A stretch of DNA of 64,000 nt, from positions 186,001 through 250,000 of the forward strand of contig NZ_FNAI01000010.1 of NCBI RefSeq assembly GCF_900101875.1, given 5' to 3'. Positions 52,201-60,859 of this stretch are shown here, in pieces. Made by a program: the position numbers and the translations under genes. Origin of the DNA: Mucilaginibacter pineti (GTDB lineage Bacteria > Bacteroidota > Bacteroidia > Sphingobacteriales > Sphingobacteriaceae). The notes beneath the pieces were generated by a model that searched no databases, was not told the DNA's origin, and worked only from the letters and a program-made list of their open reading frames with translations. Within the stretch, counting starts at the first letter, position 1; every line of letters starts with the position of its first letter.

Positions 52201-53186
52201 AGGGTGCTACGGTTGATTTTACGGCTATTAATCCTGTAAACGGGGGAGTTAAACCGGTTTACTTATGGAAAGTAAATGGTAGCCCCGTAGGTAATGAGAA
52301 AAATGCCATATATGAAACCAGCGCGTTGGTTAATAATGATGTTGTTACCTGTACGCTCATCAATACTACAGATTGTACGGGCACACCTATCGAATCGGAC
52401 CCAATAATAGTGAAAAGGACCCCTTTGGTTGGGCCGGATGTTGTAATTACGCCAACATCAGTATATCCGGCTTGCCCGGGTATCGCAGTGGCTTTTACCG
52501 CTACGCCGGTTTATGCCGGTAGTAATTACCAATGGCAGGTTAATGGCGAAAATACAGGCAGCAATAGTCCCGATTTTGCAGGCGACGGGTTAAGGGAGGG
52601 TGATAGGTTAACCTGTACTATCACAACTACTTCAGAGTGTGCCATACCGGCAACCAGTGATCCATTGATATTTGCGGTTGCGCCTTTGCCAACAGTGGCC
52701 TTTAGCGGTAATGTGGTAGTAAACGCGCAATCCAGCGTAACACTCAGGCCGGTTATTACTGGCGATATTGCAAGTTATAGCTGGTCGCCGACGGTTGGTT
52801 TAAATAGTGCCGATGTGAAATATCCGGTGGCTAATCCTTTGGTTACAACAACTTATACCCTACAGGTAATTACAACGGCAGGTTGCCCGGTATCTGCATT
52901 GGTAACGGTAACTGTGGTACATAGTATAGAAATATCCAATACGTTTACCCCTAATGGCGATGGCTATAATGATACCTGGACTATTCCAGAACTGGAAGGC
53001 TACCCTGGCTGCACTGTAAATGTATACAACAGGAATGGTGCCGAGGTGTTTAAATCTGTAGGATACTCAAGGCCCTGGAATGGTACATACAATAATAAAA
53101 TATTACCTTACGGAACATATTACTACGTGATAGATCCCAAAAACGGTTTTTCGAAATTAACCGGCTCAGTAACTATAATCAGATAA
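49293..53186 (+). CDS. NHL-repeat surface protein with T9SS C-terminal domain
   Basis: A 1297-residue protein, start TTG at 49293, signal peptide about 1-23 (AINVFAQ). Two NHL beta-propellers (about 65-365 and 475-785) made of repeats such as GLTIDAAGNIYVADRNNNLIRKI; each is followed by a putative Ig-like domain with LPAGLSFDTATGIISGTPT. Then come further Ig-like domains, and the C-terminal 90 residues carry the gliding-motility type B sorting domain (FTPNGDGYNDTWTIPELEGYPGC, PWNGTYNNKILPYGTYYYVID). The protein is exported by type IX secretion and anchored on the cell surface. No known substrate. Confidence 0.9.
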   Translation: MRAPAKILVALIWLCAMAINVFAQAPNITYANPPVYSVGTTITPLVALNTGGAVPANHYGQTTIFAGNSNSGNADGSGASASFNNPRGLTIDAAGNIYVADRNNNLIRKITPTGTVKTITGFGYVDAAGNSVNLSSPSGLTVDAVGNIYVAAEGDNQIKKITPSNIVTTLAGNGSIGSDDGVGLAAYFHQPLDVTVDADGNVFVADIDNNAIRKITPGGVVTTFAGGSSGYVDDIGTAAKFKGPSGLVIDALGNVYVADLFNHVIRKITPAGKVTTFAGIGGQQGEEDGPVANATLNYPYKLAIDVAGNIYASEANGGNRIRKITPSGIVSTVQHNINAINAEGKGVNTGEAYASGVVVNNDGFLFMSDVGVNNIYKVVITGYGIDKPLPAGLSFDTATGIISGTPTVASPAQDFIITAYNLIGSSSFKITIKITAGVLPPAGSPPVIAYSTPNVYHLNSAIPPLKPTNNGGIVPANTYGLVSSFAGTGELGNNNGPGTNASFHGVYNVATDAAGNVYVADQGNNQIRKITPDGNVSIFAGTGDPGTADGPGVSATFQLPLFITTDANNNVYVSDPINGLLRKISPSGNVISVNYNIRQPGFLAFDADGNLYFSHAYNINIFKVTPAGMVTIYAGNGSIGVGNGPRELASFGRPTGLAVDAGGNLYIADASNSLIRKIDKLTGIVSTFAGGAANNVDGMGIGAGFTTPNSLTFDALGNLYVGDIGSHRIRKITPGGNVTTLVGNNAGNNNGIGTNASINYPAGLAMDNNGHLFVGELNNNWVRKIDLTGYTINKPLPAGLTFDTKTGIISGTPTEISSAADYTITAYNLGGSSIFTTSIKILEAASITATDVSGDVIACEGKEGTTHQQFTVSGTDLSAGITVTAPAGFEVSATAVGGYGSTITLPQTSGKVNGVKIYVQMIAGSMGSHQDNITLSSPGAINVNVPVKGTITANKITSVAITLNVNPSCQGATVDFTAINPVNGGVKPVYLWKVNGSPVGNEKNAIYETSALVNNDVVTCTLINTTDCTGTPIESDPIIVKRTPLVGPDVVITPTSVYPACPGIAVAFTATPVYAGSNYQWQVNGENTGSNSPDFAGDGLREGDRLTCTITTTSECAIPATSDPLIFAVAPLPTVAFSGNVVVNAQSSVTLRPVITGDIASYSWSPTVGLNSADVKYPVANPLVTTTYTLQVITTAGCPVSALVTVTVVHSIEISNTFTPNGDGYNDTWTIPELEGYPGCTVNVYNRNGAEVFKSVGYSRPWNGTYNNKILPYGTYYYVIDPKNGFSKLTGSVTIIR

Positions 53187-53207
53187 TTGTAGGATTAATA
53201 TTGCTGT

Positions 53208-53552
53208 TTAACAAGCTTGTGCCATTGCACCAGAATTAATATCGAGCACATTTAATAAGTTATCGAGCCTTGTATTAAGCTCGTCCAGTTGTATATGTCC
53301 GCTGTTGTAGGCAGTGGTAAGTTCTTCCAACTCATGCGTTGCATTTGAATGTGCGGTATTTAAGTCGCCTGTTTGCAGGTGGTTTTCCAGCTCGCTAATT
53401 TTATACTCGGCAACGGTAAACATATAAAGTTGCTGTTTATCATTGGTGTATATATTATTACTGCTTTGCTTGCTTTGTTGTTGTTTGTTGAACTCAACCA
53501 AAATTATGGCAGCTATTATAGCCACGATAACAAGTATCATTAAAGTATCCAT
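53208..53552 (-). CDS. Small membrane protein with SHOCT-like C-terminus
   Basis: A 114-residue protein with an N-terminal membrane helix (LMILVIVAIIAAIILVEF) and a soluble helical part; residues 88-107 (AYNSGHIQLDELNTRLDNLL) have the LxxGxIxxxEL..L spacing of short C-terminal (SHOCT) domains. It resembles the protein encoded at 57403 (DYNAGRIDMQLYNKHLNELV). Membrane-associated, function unknown. Confidence 0.6.
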   Translation of the reverse strand: MDTLMILVIVAIIAAIILVEFNKQQQSKQSSNNIYTNDKQQLYMFTVAEYKISELENHLQTGDLNTAHSNATHELEELTTAYNSGHIQLDELNTRLDNLLNVLDINSGAMAQAC

Positions 53553-53791
53553 GCGCTTTCTCTATATCTGTGTATATTATAATTTAGTTTACCACAGCAT
53601 TTGGGGTGATAGCCGGGGCAATTGGTTGTAATAAATATATGAGTATTGTGTGCTAATTTTTAATGCATTGTTGACGATTGTTAGTAAAATGACCAAATGT
53701 TGATAAGTATTGGCGCTTATTGCTTTTTAATAACAAATAACTGTGATCGTCAGCCTGTTTAAATGACGGGGTTCATCTAAATCGATTAAGA

Positions 53792-54301
53792 TCATTTGGC
53801 GGTAATTCTTTTTTCGTAACAGTAAAATCTTAAGCCTGGTCTAAATTTCAGACCAATTTCTCCTGCATATTCATAGCCAAGCTTGGGAAATAGTTTTTGG
53901 GTTGCCTGATTTTTAGTATTGGTATCTATCCGTAAAATACTTATTCCCCGGTTTGCAGCCACTTGCTCGGCTTGCTGTAATAGGGCGGCGGCAATACCCA
54001 TTCCTCTAAAGTGGGCACTTACTGCAAGGCGGTGGGTAACAATAGCTTCCTCGTTGATATCCCAGCCTACTTCGGCATACTCGGGCGATTGATCTGTGGT
54101 TATGGCGGTAATACCTGCAATTTGTTCATCTATTTCAGCCACCCAAAGTTGATTTAGGGCTATATCATTGGTGAAAACTCTGGCGTTGGGGTAGTGTTCA
54201 TCCCATTGTAGATTACCTGAAGCTATCATAGCGGGCACAACTTCGGCAATCAATTGCATAATTTGTGGAATATCGGTTAGTATAGCAGGGCGCACAAGCA
54301 T
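53792..54301 (-). CDS. GNAT-family acetyltransferase
   Basis: A 169-residue protein. Motif A is clear: VTHRLAVSAHFRGMGIAAALLQQAEQVA (about 88-116, with the RGxGxA acetyl-CoA loop), motif B KLGYEYAGEIGL. N-terminal strand LVRPAILTDIPQIMQLI matches. Cytoplasmic, substrate unknown. Chromosomal. Confidence 0.9.
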   Translation of the reverse strand: MLVRPAILTDIPQIMQLIAEVVPAMIASGNLQWDEHYPNARVFTNDIALNQLWVAEIDEQIAGITAITTDQSPEYAEVGWDINEEAIVTHRLAVSAHFRGMGIAAALLQQAEQVAANRGISILRIDTNTKNQATQKLFPKLGYEYAGEIGLKFRPGLRFYCYEKRITAK

Positions 54302-54394
54302 AATAATACAGGTAGTAAAAACGCTAATTTATAATTAAGGCACACTATAAAATTGATGTATACTATAATTTATTGCAATTGACAGCTATCTGTT

Positions 54395-54556
54395 TTATGT
54401 GGCAATAGACTTTTTGCGGGCGGATGTCTTTTTACGGTTCAATTGATAGCTTATTACCCAGGTCATAAAAACAAGCATTCCATAAAACAAAATATTTTGC
54501 AATACATTGCCTACGCTTAGCTGGTAGATGGCTGCATGTATAAATTTGTTTGACAT
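54395..54556 (-). CDS. Small membrane protein, 53 residues
   Basis: Start ATG at 54554-54556, stop at 54395-54397. A membrane helix is obvious (about 20-38, LQNILFYGMLVFMTWVISY), followed by a basic tail RKKTSARKKS. It shows no family similarity I recognise; coding potential is supported by the hydrophobic pattern only. Confidence 0.45.
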   Translation of the reverse strand: MSNKFIHAAIYQLSVGNVLQNILFYGMLVFMTWVISYQLNRKKTSARKKSIAT

Positions 54557-54749
54557 TGGTATTGTTTGATAACATAATACAGTAATGCCTATAATTGTTT
54601 TATAACTTTTAGGAGCGTTTAATTAGGTAGGCTCTATAAATGGTTAACGGTATTTAAGCTGATAAATTACCGGGGCATTGCATGTATCTATTTCTTTGTG
54701 TATATATTTACTACCGGCATAATATGGCGGAGTTAAATATACACAGATC

Positions 54750-55061
54750 ATGATCCTTGAGGAATTTTTGAAGCAGCTGAAACGGGTATCTACAGATATA
54801 GAAGAGTTGAATAAACGTACCTATCATGCTTATCTCGATCCGTTGTTTAAGATGATAGCGTATGATGGCGACCGCCTGAACCGTAAACATGATCTGATGA
54901 TTACACCTTATCTGCAATATATAAGCACCACCAAACGCGATGATTTCCGGGACGACCTTTCAAAGACCGAGGTTGAAGAGATCATCGACAGTGTAAAAAC
55001 GGATATAGATTGTATGATCTTCCGTATTGAGCAAAAGGAAAGCCCGCCTGCGCATCCATAA
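54750..55061 (+). CDS. Hypothetical protein, helical
   Basis: A 103-residue soluble protein: EEFLKQLKRVSTDIEELNKRTYHAY, then YLQYISTTKRDDFRDDLSKTE and EIIDSVKTDIDCMIFRIEQKE. Convergent with the S24 repressor gene, so it may belong to the same accessory island. No family recognised. Confidence 0.6.
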   Translation: MILEEFLKQLKRVSTDIEELNKRTYHAYLDPLFKMIAYDGDRLNRKHDLMITPYLQYISTTKRDDFRDDLSKTEVEEIIDSVKTDIDCMIFRIEQKESPPAHP

Positions 55062-55107
55062 GCAGGAGAGGTGTTAATTAAAAACACGCCGTTAAAAATG
55101 TGTCAAC

Positions 55108-55809
55108 TTAATGATTGTGCTTTTTATGGATATCTTTAACCAGGCATAGCTTTTTAATATCAGCAATCTGAATGGCAAAAGGAGCATATTTTAAGCGGTT
55201 GCCAACCATTTCGGTAGTGTTATCTGAGTGGGCAATCACTTCTTCGGGCGTATCGCCAGCCAGCAGGCGCTTGTACATGCGGTAGTCGCCCCATTCAATG
55301 TAATAAACCTCGCCCGGCAGTATCTTTTTATCATGGATTACTTTTAGGGCTACCCAGCAACCATTTTCCAGGTATGGGTACATGGAATGGCCCCATACGG
55401 GCAATGCAAAATCGCAATCCTCAATACCCGGAAAGTTCATACGGCCAACCGGTTGCGAATCATTAATGTCATTATATACTTCAACGCCCGACGCTGTGGC
55501 AATAATTTCATACATAGGTATGCCCTCTGTGGCTTTATTTACTACAGTATTTTCTTGATAAGTAGGCGTTTTCTTTCCTTCAATGAAGTCTTTGTATTTT
55601 TCTTTAAAAATTCTGAGTTTTTCTGGATCGATATTTTGCCTGCTCTTTACTATTTCGGTTATGGAACTTGGCGAGTTAAAGCCCAATGCTTCGGCTAACT
55701 GCGCGTTGCCAGAAAAAGCTTTTCCTTTTAATTGACTATAAAGTATGATAAACTCCAGTGTTTCAGGGCGAATTGTTTTGATTTTGTTGGGCTTTAATGA
55801 ATCATCCAT
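55108..55809 (-). CDS. S24 peptidase-type (LexA/CI-like) transcriptional repressor
   Basis: A 233-residue protein: N-terminal HTH (FSGNAQLAEALGFNSPSSITEIVKSR, about 33-58), linker with RIFKEKYKDFIEGKKTP, then a C-terminal S24 peptidase domain. The catalytic Ser lies in GHSMYPYLENG, and the Lys in YRMYKRLL about 40 residues later. This is the plan of phage CI/LexA repressors that self-cleave after DNA damage. It lies 10 kb from the structural phage cluster and is divergent from the small genes at 55970 and 56273. Confidence 0.88.
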   Translation of the reverse strand: MDDSLKPNKIKTIRPETLEFIILYSQLKGKAFSGNAQLAEALGFNSPSSITEIVKSRQNIDPEKLRIFKEKYKDFIEGKKTPTYQENTVVNKATEGIPMYEIIATASGVEVYNDINDSQPVGRMNFPGIEDCDFALPVWGHSMYPYLENGCWVALKVIHDKKILPGEVYYIEWGDYRMYKRLLAGDTPEEVIAHSDNTTEMVGNRLKYAPFAIQIADIKKLCLVKDIHKKHNH

Positions 55810-55969
55810 GATAATAAATTATTTAAAGATTATTCTTGATTTTAATAAAGATATTTCTTTATATTTGTCCTGTTGGTTTTTACTAAAATACTACAAATTT
55901 TAATAGAAACAAATATAATAACACAGAATTTACAGAAACTATAATTACAGAATCTTTAAAAGCAAAATC

Positions 55970-56164
55970 ATGCACGTAGCCTACTCCGCCATTCAGCAAT
56001 TTTCAGCAGCCGAGGAAAATTGCAACAACCCAACCCAACCAGATGAGCTAATGCATGAACCTATGCTGCGTTACCACGGTTATCAGGCTGCCTGCCAAAA
56101 GCTCAATAAAGAAATTGCCGCCATACAGCAATATCTGCCCGGCTGGATGCCTGCTTTCAGGTAG
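55970..56164 (+). CDS. Small protein divergent from the S24 repressor
   Basis: A 64-residue protein: HVAYSAIQQFSAAEEN, then PMLRYHGYQAACQKLNKEIAAIQQYLPGWMPAF. Helical. Divergent from the repressor with a 160-bp gap, so it is a candidate first gene under the repressor. Function unknown. Confidence 0.55.
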   Translation: MHVAYSAIQQFSAAEENCNNPTQPDELMHEPMLRYHGYQAACQKLNKEIAAIQQYLPGWMPAFR

Positions 56165-56186
56165 GTAGACGGTAGTTTACAGCGGT

Positions 56187-56255
56187 ACCAATGACCAATG
56201 ACCAATGACCAATGACCAATGACCAATGACCAATGACCAATGACCAATGACCAAT
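56187..56255. repeat. 7-bp tandem repeat (CCAATGA)
   Basis: About ten heptamer units between the two small genes of the repressor region; no gene seen inside, though it precedes the ATG of the next. Confidence 0.9.
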
Positions 56256-56272
56256 TAACAAATAAACAAAAC

Positions 56273-56686
56273 ATGATAAAGATCACTCAAAAACTAAAAA
56301 ACCAACTATGGCGGCTCATTATAGCTGTAGATTATGATTACAGTCGCATAGCTATTGCCGATCATGAGCTTAACGACGAAATCCTTACCCTATGGCTGGA
56401 GGATAAGCAGGATTTTAAAAACTCGCTTGATGAGTGCCTGCAGCTTGATATAAAAGCTACCGAATTTGCCCGGCTTATAAAGACCGAAAACTTGAACAGT
56501 TACGAGGGGAATAAAATGCACCCCACTAAAAACTTTGTTTACAAAGCTCGCATTGAAATTAACGCCCCACTAAAGTGGTACCAGGACGATGCTGCAATAA
56601 TTGAACAACAATGGGCACGCGAAGCTATGTTAAAGGCTATACTTACCCAACTTGTTGAAACGGAAGCAGCAGGGAGTTATGAATAA
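56273..56686 (+). CDS. Hypothetical protein of the repressor region
   Basis: A 137-residue protein from the ATG at 56273; the in-frame ATG at 56240 lies in the tandem repeat and is less likely. It has IKITQKLKNQLWRLIIAVDYDYS at the start, and TLWLEDKQDFKNSLDECLQ. Helical and charged, no family recognised. Its place downstream of the small divergent gene suggests cotranscription. Confidence 0.55.
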   Translation: MIKITQKLKNQLWRLIIAVDYDYSRIAIADHELNDEILTLWLEDKQDFKNSLDECLQLDIKATEFARLIKTENLNSYEGNKMHPTKNFVYKARIEINAPLKWYQDDAAIIEQQWAREAMLKAILTQLVETEAAGSYE

Positions 56687-56819
56687 TTTTGTGTACGGAT
56701 GTATGCTAAATGGAATTTTAAACATAAATTATATGGTAGTTTGGAAACTTACGAAGTTTCAAAAACTTTGTAAGTCTGGCAGTGGTAGTACACTAAAATA
56801 TTTTGAATGCGGTTACAGG

Positions 56820-57158
56820 CTATTTAACTTTTACCTGTTGTTTTTCTTCCTGGGCTTGTTCTACTAATTCTTCTACTTCGCTAATGGCTTCGGCAGGTTG
56901 ACTGGCGTAATTGAGCTTGCGAAAACGCCATTGGGCAAAGGCGGGTTCCTGGAAACGGTTTATCAGCTTAAAAAATTTAGGGAAGTTATGTACCTCGTCC
57001 AATAAAACACCGGTAACTATACCATTATTGTCCAGAATTTCACGAATGGTATATTCCTTATCCCTTGTTATCCAGATCTCGAAATCGCGGCGGATCTCCT
57101 CGCTTTTTTCGGGATCTATTTTATCGTTTATGCAAATTACCTTATCTCCTGGTTTCAT
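56820..57158 (-). CDS. Hypothetical protein
   Basis: A 112-residue protein: GDKVICINDKIDPEKSEEIRRDF at the N-terminus (a KOW/SH3-like GDKVxC start), then ILDNNGIVTGVLLDEV and a Gln/Glu-rich tail. Probably soluble. Convergent with neighbours. Function unknown. Confidence 0.6.
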   Translation of the reverse strand: MKPGDKVICINDKIDPEKSEEIRRDFEIWITRDKEYTIREILDNNGIVTGVLLDEVHNFPKFFKLINRFQEPAFAQWRFRKLNYASQPAEAISEVEELVEQAQEEKQQVKVK

Positions 57159-57402
57159 AACTTATAAGCGTATAAATATGGCGTTTTGTTTTAACGCTGC
57201 TTTTAACACAGCAAAGTTCAGCTTTTTAAACCGTAGTTTAAAAAGTGTGGCCGGTAAATTACATTGTGGTGAGGTGTTTTATGGCCATGCCGCCTTTTAG
57301 GAAGTTTGCCATAACATAATATGTATAGTTGTCTGAAAAAATAGTGTAACCTATCTTCGGCTCATGTCGTAATAACCTATACTTTAAATATCTGCGTAGG
57401 TT

Positions 57403-57735
57403 ATGGACAATTTTTATTCGCTTTTAATAATAGGATCATTAATAGTATTGCTGATTTTGCAGTTTGATATTCAGCAGCGCCGAAAGGTAAAAAAGGTGCT
57501 TAAGCAGACAAATGATGTGCAGCCTCTGCTCATGATACAAAGCATGAACCAAAAGATCGATAAGATAAACCGCGCGCTTGCCACCAGCATAAACAGTAGT
57601 AAAATAGAAACCCAGTTAAGAAAATCGACAGAAGATTATAACGCCGGTCGTATAGATATGCAGCTTTACAACAAGCATTTAAACGAACTGGTAAAAAGGG
57701 CAGAGGCAAGGCGCGAACCGGCAGTAGCATACTAG
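57403..57735 (+). CDS. Small membrane protein, paralogue of the gene at 53208
   Basis: A 110-residue protein with an N-terminal membrane helix (LLIIGSLIVLLILQFDI) and a helical SHOCT-like end (DYNAGRIDMQLYNKHLNELV) that parallels the protein at 53208. A pair of related genes lies 4 kb apart in opposite orientation. Function unknown. Confidence 0.6.
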   Translation: MDNFYSLLIIGSLIVLLILQFDIQQRRKVKKVLKQTNDVQPLLMIQSMNQKIDKINRALATSINSSKIETQLRKSTEDYNAGRIDMQLYNKHLNELVKRAEARREPAVAY

Positions 57736-57914
57736 TTCATTGGTTCACTTGTTTATTAGTTCATTTATATGACATCAGATATCTTGAAAAGGTTGGTTTT
57801 AAAACTCATGAAATAATAAACCAATGGACGAATGAACCAGTGAACAAATAAACCAATACCAAAATCAAATAATTATTTGCTGAAACAACAAATTGTTTAT
57901 TATTGCAGTCGTAT

Positions 57915-58274
57915 ATGTCTGACGAAGCAATAATAAAGCGGTTAAAAGTAATAGTGCAGGAGCATGGCGGCCAGCTTGGGCTTGCGGGAGCTATTGGGGT
58001 AGACCAAGGCTTTATTAGTAAGGTTATCAATAAAAAGCAGGATATTAGTTATTACCTTATCCGTAAGCTTTGTTTTCAGCTTAAATATTCGCCCGAGTGG
58101 CTTATCTTGGGTACTGGCGAAAAAAAGATCAACAAACCCGAATCGGCAAAACTTATTACCGAAATTCAAATGATGCGTACCGAGGTTGATATTCTTCATG
58201 CCCGTATGCGCGCTTACGAAATTGAACTCAAAGAACTCCGCGGGCATCTCCCAGAAGAGAAAAAAGCAGTATAA
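57915..58274 (+). CDS. XRE-like helix-turn-helix protein
   Basis: A 119-residue protein from the ATG at 57915 (the TTG at 57903 is less likely). A HTH-like region is present: GLAGAIGVDQGFISKVINKKQDIS (about 21-44), followed by the SPEWLILGTGE linker and a leucine-rich coiled coil (EVDILHARMRAYEIELKEL). The family looks like phage repressors or DNA-binding proteins. It could be another control gene of the region. Confidence 0.78.
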   Translation: MSDEAIIKRLKVIVQEHGGQLGLAGAIGVDQGFISKVINKKQDISYYLIRKLCFQLKYSPEWLILGTGEKKINKPESAKLITEIQMMRTEVDILHARMRAYEIELKELRGHLPEEKKAV

Positions 58275-58280
58275 TTGGGA

Positions 58281-58436
58281 GAGATAAAGGACTTTTGGAC
58301 AAAAGATAAAGGACTTAGGAATAAAAATCAATTAACAATAATTAAACACAAATGCCGGGTTCCTGTCAGGAGCTCGGCATTTTATATTACTCTAAAGTTT
58401 TTATCCTTTATCTTTTGTCCAAAGGTCTTTTATCTC
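58281..58436. repeat. 33-bp imperfect inverted repeats flanking a hairpin
   Basis: Arms 58281-58313 and 58404-58436 are complementary with three or so mismatches; between them lies a hairpin with AAATGCCG / CGGCATTT. Possible MITE-like or terminator element. Confidence 0.6.
58350..58384. terminator. Possible bidirectional terminator hairpin
   Basis: AAATGCCG pairs with CGGCATTT around an inner CCTG/CAGG stem. It lies between the convergent XRE gene and the TPR gene. Confidence 0.55.
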
Positions 58437-58461
58437 CAAAGTCCTTACTCTCCCCAAAATC

Positions 58462-60696
58462 CTACTTACAGTACTTATTTATAGAGGCCTGTGCTTGTTT
58501 CGATCCCATTTGGGCGGAGGTGCTCATATCGGTACAGGCACCGGATTTATCGCCGAGGGCTATTTTGGCAAGACCGCGCTGCAGGTAGGCTCTGGAGTTT
58601 TTAGCGTCCATACTAATGGCTTGTGTACAATCGGCAACTGCACCGCCGGGATCTTTCAGGTTTAATTTTACACCCGCGCGGTCAACGTATATGTCGGCAT
58701 TTTTAGGGTCGGCCTTTAGAGCGGCGGTAAAATCGTCGGTAGCGCCTTTGGCATCATTCAAATAGCTTTTGGCAATGCTGCTGTGCGATAATGCCCTGGC
58801 ATAAGTAGGGTTGAGGTATATGGCATTGTGGTACTCATCTATCGCGCCGGGGTAATCTTTCAGCTCTAACTTTACATCGCCTCTGAATAAAAATGTTTCG
58901 TCGGTTGAGTATATCGAAACCGCCTTGTCCAGATCGCTCATTGCACCTTTATAATCTTTCAGAATCCCTTTTATATGACCACGGTTTTGATAGGCCAGGG
59001 CCGATGAATCAGATGTAGAATCGGCCTTTATTGACAGATCAAAATCGGCAAGCGCACCTGCATAATCTTCGTTGCCGGCGCGTATTAGACCTCGTTTAAG
59101 TAATATGCCCGTATTTTTTGGATTTTTTGCGATGCCGGTATTATAATCATCCATCGCGCCTTTGTTATCTCCGGCCTGGGCCTTAGCTTCGCCCCTGAAA
59201 AGATAAAAATTTGAGTTTGCCGGGTTTAAGGCAATCGCAGATGTAAACAGCGGTACCCCATTGCCGGTATATTTATAATAATCCTTTACTTTGCCCAAAC
59301 GGGTATATGCCTCTTCTTTTTGAGGGGCAAGAGCAATCAGTTTTTCGTAATCCTTTACTGCGCCGGCCATATCGTTCATTTTATTTTTCTCAATAGCGCG
59401 GTTTAAATAAGCATAAGTATAATTAGGGTTAATCTGGATAGCCCGGGTATAATCCGCAATGGCTGATTGCATATCGCCCAAATCGCGGTAGGCATCGCCG
59501 CGGGTAAGGTAGGCCTCTTCACTTTTATTGTTTAACCCAATAGCCAGGGTGATATCTGCAATAACACCCGCGGTATCTTTCATGGCCAACTTGGCCTTAC
59601 TGCGGCTGATGTAGGCACTGAGGCTTTTAGGATTAAGCGCTATAGCCGTATCCGCATCCAGCTTGGCACCCTGCGCATCTTTTAAAGATAGTTTTATAAA
59701 CGAGCGGCTTTGGTAAGCTTCGGAGTTTTTAGGATCAAGGGCTATGGCATGATCAAAATCATCCCGGGCACCTTCATTATCCTTCATATTGTTTTTTACC
59801 AAACCGCGATAAAGGTAAAGCTCTGGCAAATTAGGATGCTGCGCTATCGATTTATCAAAATAATCAAGCGCGCCTTTGCTATCGCCCATATTGTTTTCGG
59901 CGTTGGCCAAGTACAGGAACAGGTTTTTTATTTGAGGATTAATTGCTGCAGCTTTTTTATAATCTTCTACAGCACCTTTATAATCGGTAAGGTTACCCTT
60001 GGTATTGGCGCGATAAAAATAGGCTTCGGCGTTTTTAGGGTTAATGGTTATGGCAGTTGTATAATCGTCAATGGCACCCTGGTAATTATTCATGCTGGCT
60101 TTGGTGCCCGCACGGTATTGGTATATCTCGGCTTTTTGGGGATCTAACTTTAAGGCGGTATTATAATCGTCAATGGCGCCCCCGAAGTTGCCATTGTTGT
60201 TTTTGGCTAAACCACGGTATTCATAAATTTCGGCACTGTTGGGAGCCAACTGTAAAGCAAGGGTGAAATCGGCAATGGCACCGGTTTGGTCGCCAAGGTT
60301 TGATTTTGCGTTACCGCGATACTGGTACATCTGCGCTGTTTTTGGTCCCAGCGAAATTGCTTTATTAAAATCATCAATAGCTCCCTGGAAATCCTGAATG
60401 CTTGCTTCGTTATTTGCGCGATAGTAATAAGCTGTAGTAAAATCGGGGCGGATTAGTAAAACCCGGGTATAATCATCAATGGCAGCTTTGTATTCTTTCA
60501 GGTTACCGTTGGCATTTGCACGATAGAAGTAAGCATCGCTGCTTTTATCATTAAGCTGAATAGCACGGGTAAAATCCTGTACGGCACCTTTATAATCTTT
60601 AGCGTTGGCTTTTGAATTACCATTTTGAATGTAGGTACTTGCCGTTTGGGCAAAGGAGCATACAGGCAATAAGAGAAGTAATAGGATTTTTTTCAT
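58462..60696 (-). CDS. Large TPR-repeat protein
   Basis: A 744-residue protein with a signal peptide (KKILLLLLLPVCSFAQ) and about 20 tandem 34-residue TPR units. The typical unit is A-x-x-DYTxAIxLxPxxAxAYxxRGxAKxxLxDxxGA, for example GAIADYTRAIQINPNYTYAYLNRA. The periplasmic or outer-membrane TPR superhelix would be a protein-protein scaffold. Repeat-length regularity shows no frameshift. The C-terminus ends KQAQASINKYCK. No known partner. Confidence 0.9.
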   Translation of the reverse strand: MKKILLLLLLPVCSFAQTASTYIQNGNSKANAKDYKGAVQDFTRAIQLNDKSSDAYFYRANANGNLKEYKAAIDDYTRVLLIRPDFTTAYYYRANNEASIQDFQGAIDDFNKAISLGPKTAQMYQYRGNAKSNLGDQTGAIADFTLALQLAPNSAEIYEYRGLAKNNNGNFGGAIDDYNTALKLDPQKAEIYQYRAGTKASMNNYQGAIDDYTTAITINPKNAEAYFYRANTKGNLTDYKGAVEDYKKAAAINPQIKNLFLYLANAENNMGDSKGALDYFDKSIAQHPNLPELYLYRGLVKNNMKDNEGARDDFDHAIALDPKNSEAYQSRSFIKLSLKDAQGAKLDADTAIALNPKSLSAYISRSKAKLAMKDTAGVIADITLAIGLNNKSEEAYLTRGDAYRDLGDMQSAIADYTRAIQINPNYTYAYLNRAIEKNKMNDMAGAVKDYEKLIALAPQKEEAYTRLGKVKDYYKYTGNGVPLFTSAIALNPANSNFYLFRGEAKAQAGDNKGAMDDYNTGIAKNPKNTGILLKRGLIRAGNEDYAGALADFDLSIKADSTSDSSALAYQNRGHIKGILKDYKGAMSDLDKAVSIYSTDETFLFRGDVKLELKDYPGAIDEYHNAIYLNPTYARALSHSSIAKSYLNDAKGATDDFTAALKADPKNADIYVDRAGVKLNLKDPGGAVADCTQAISMDAKNSRAYLQRGLAKIALGDKSGACTDMSTSAQMGSKQAQASINKYCK

Positions 60697-60859
60697 TTAA
60701 GAAATAGCAGTTAATCAAATATCAGTAAAAAACCAATACCTACAGAGCAAAGGCCATACCGAAAATAAATATGCTGCAATTTTTGTTAAATGCGTTTTAA
60801 AACCCCGCAGATGATGAAATTTGGGGTATTAAAACCCCAATATAAAACCGTTTTTTAAT

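Noticed and set aside
56187..56255. CRISPR-like repeat
   Set aside because: Simple heptamer tract without spacers.
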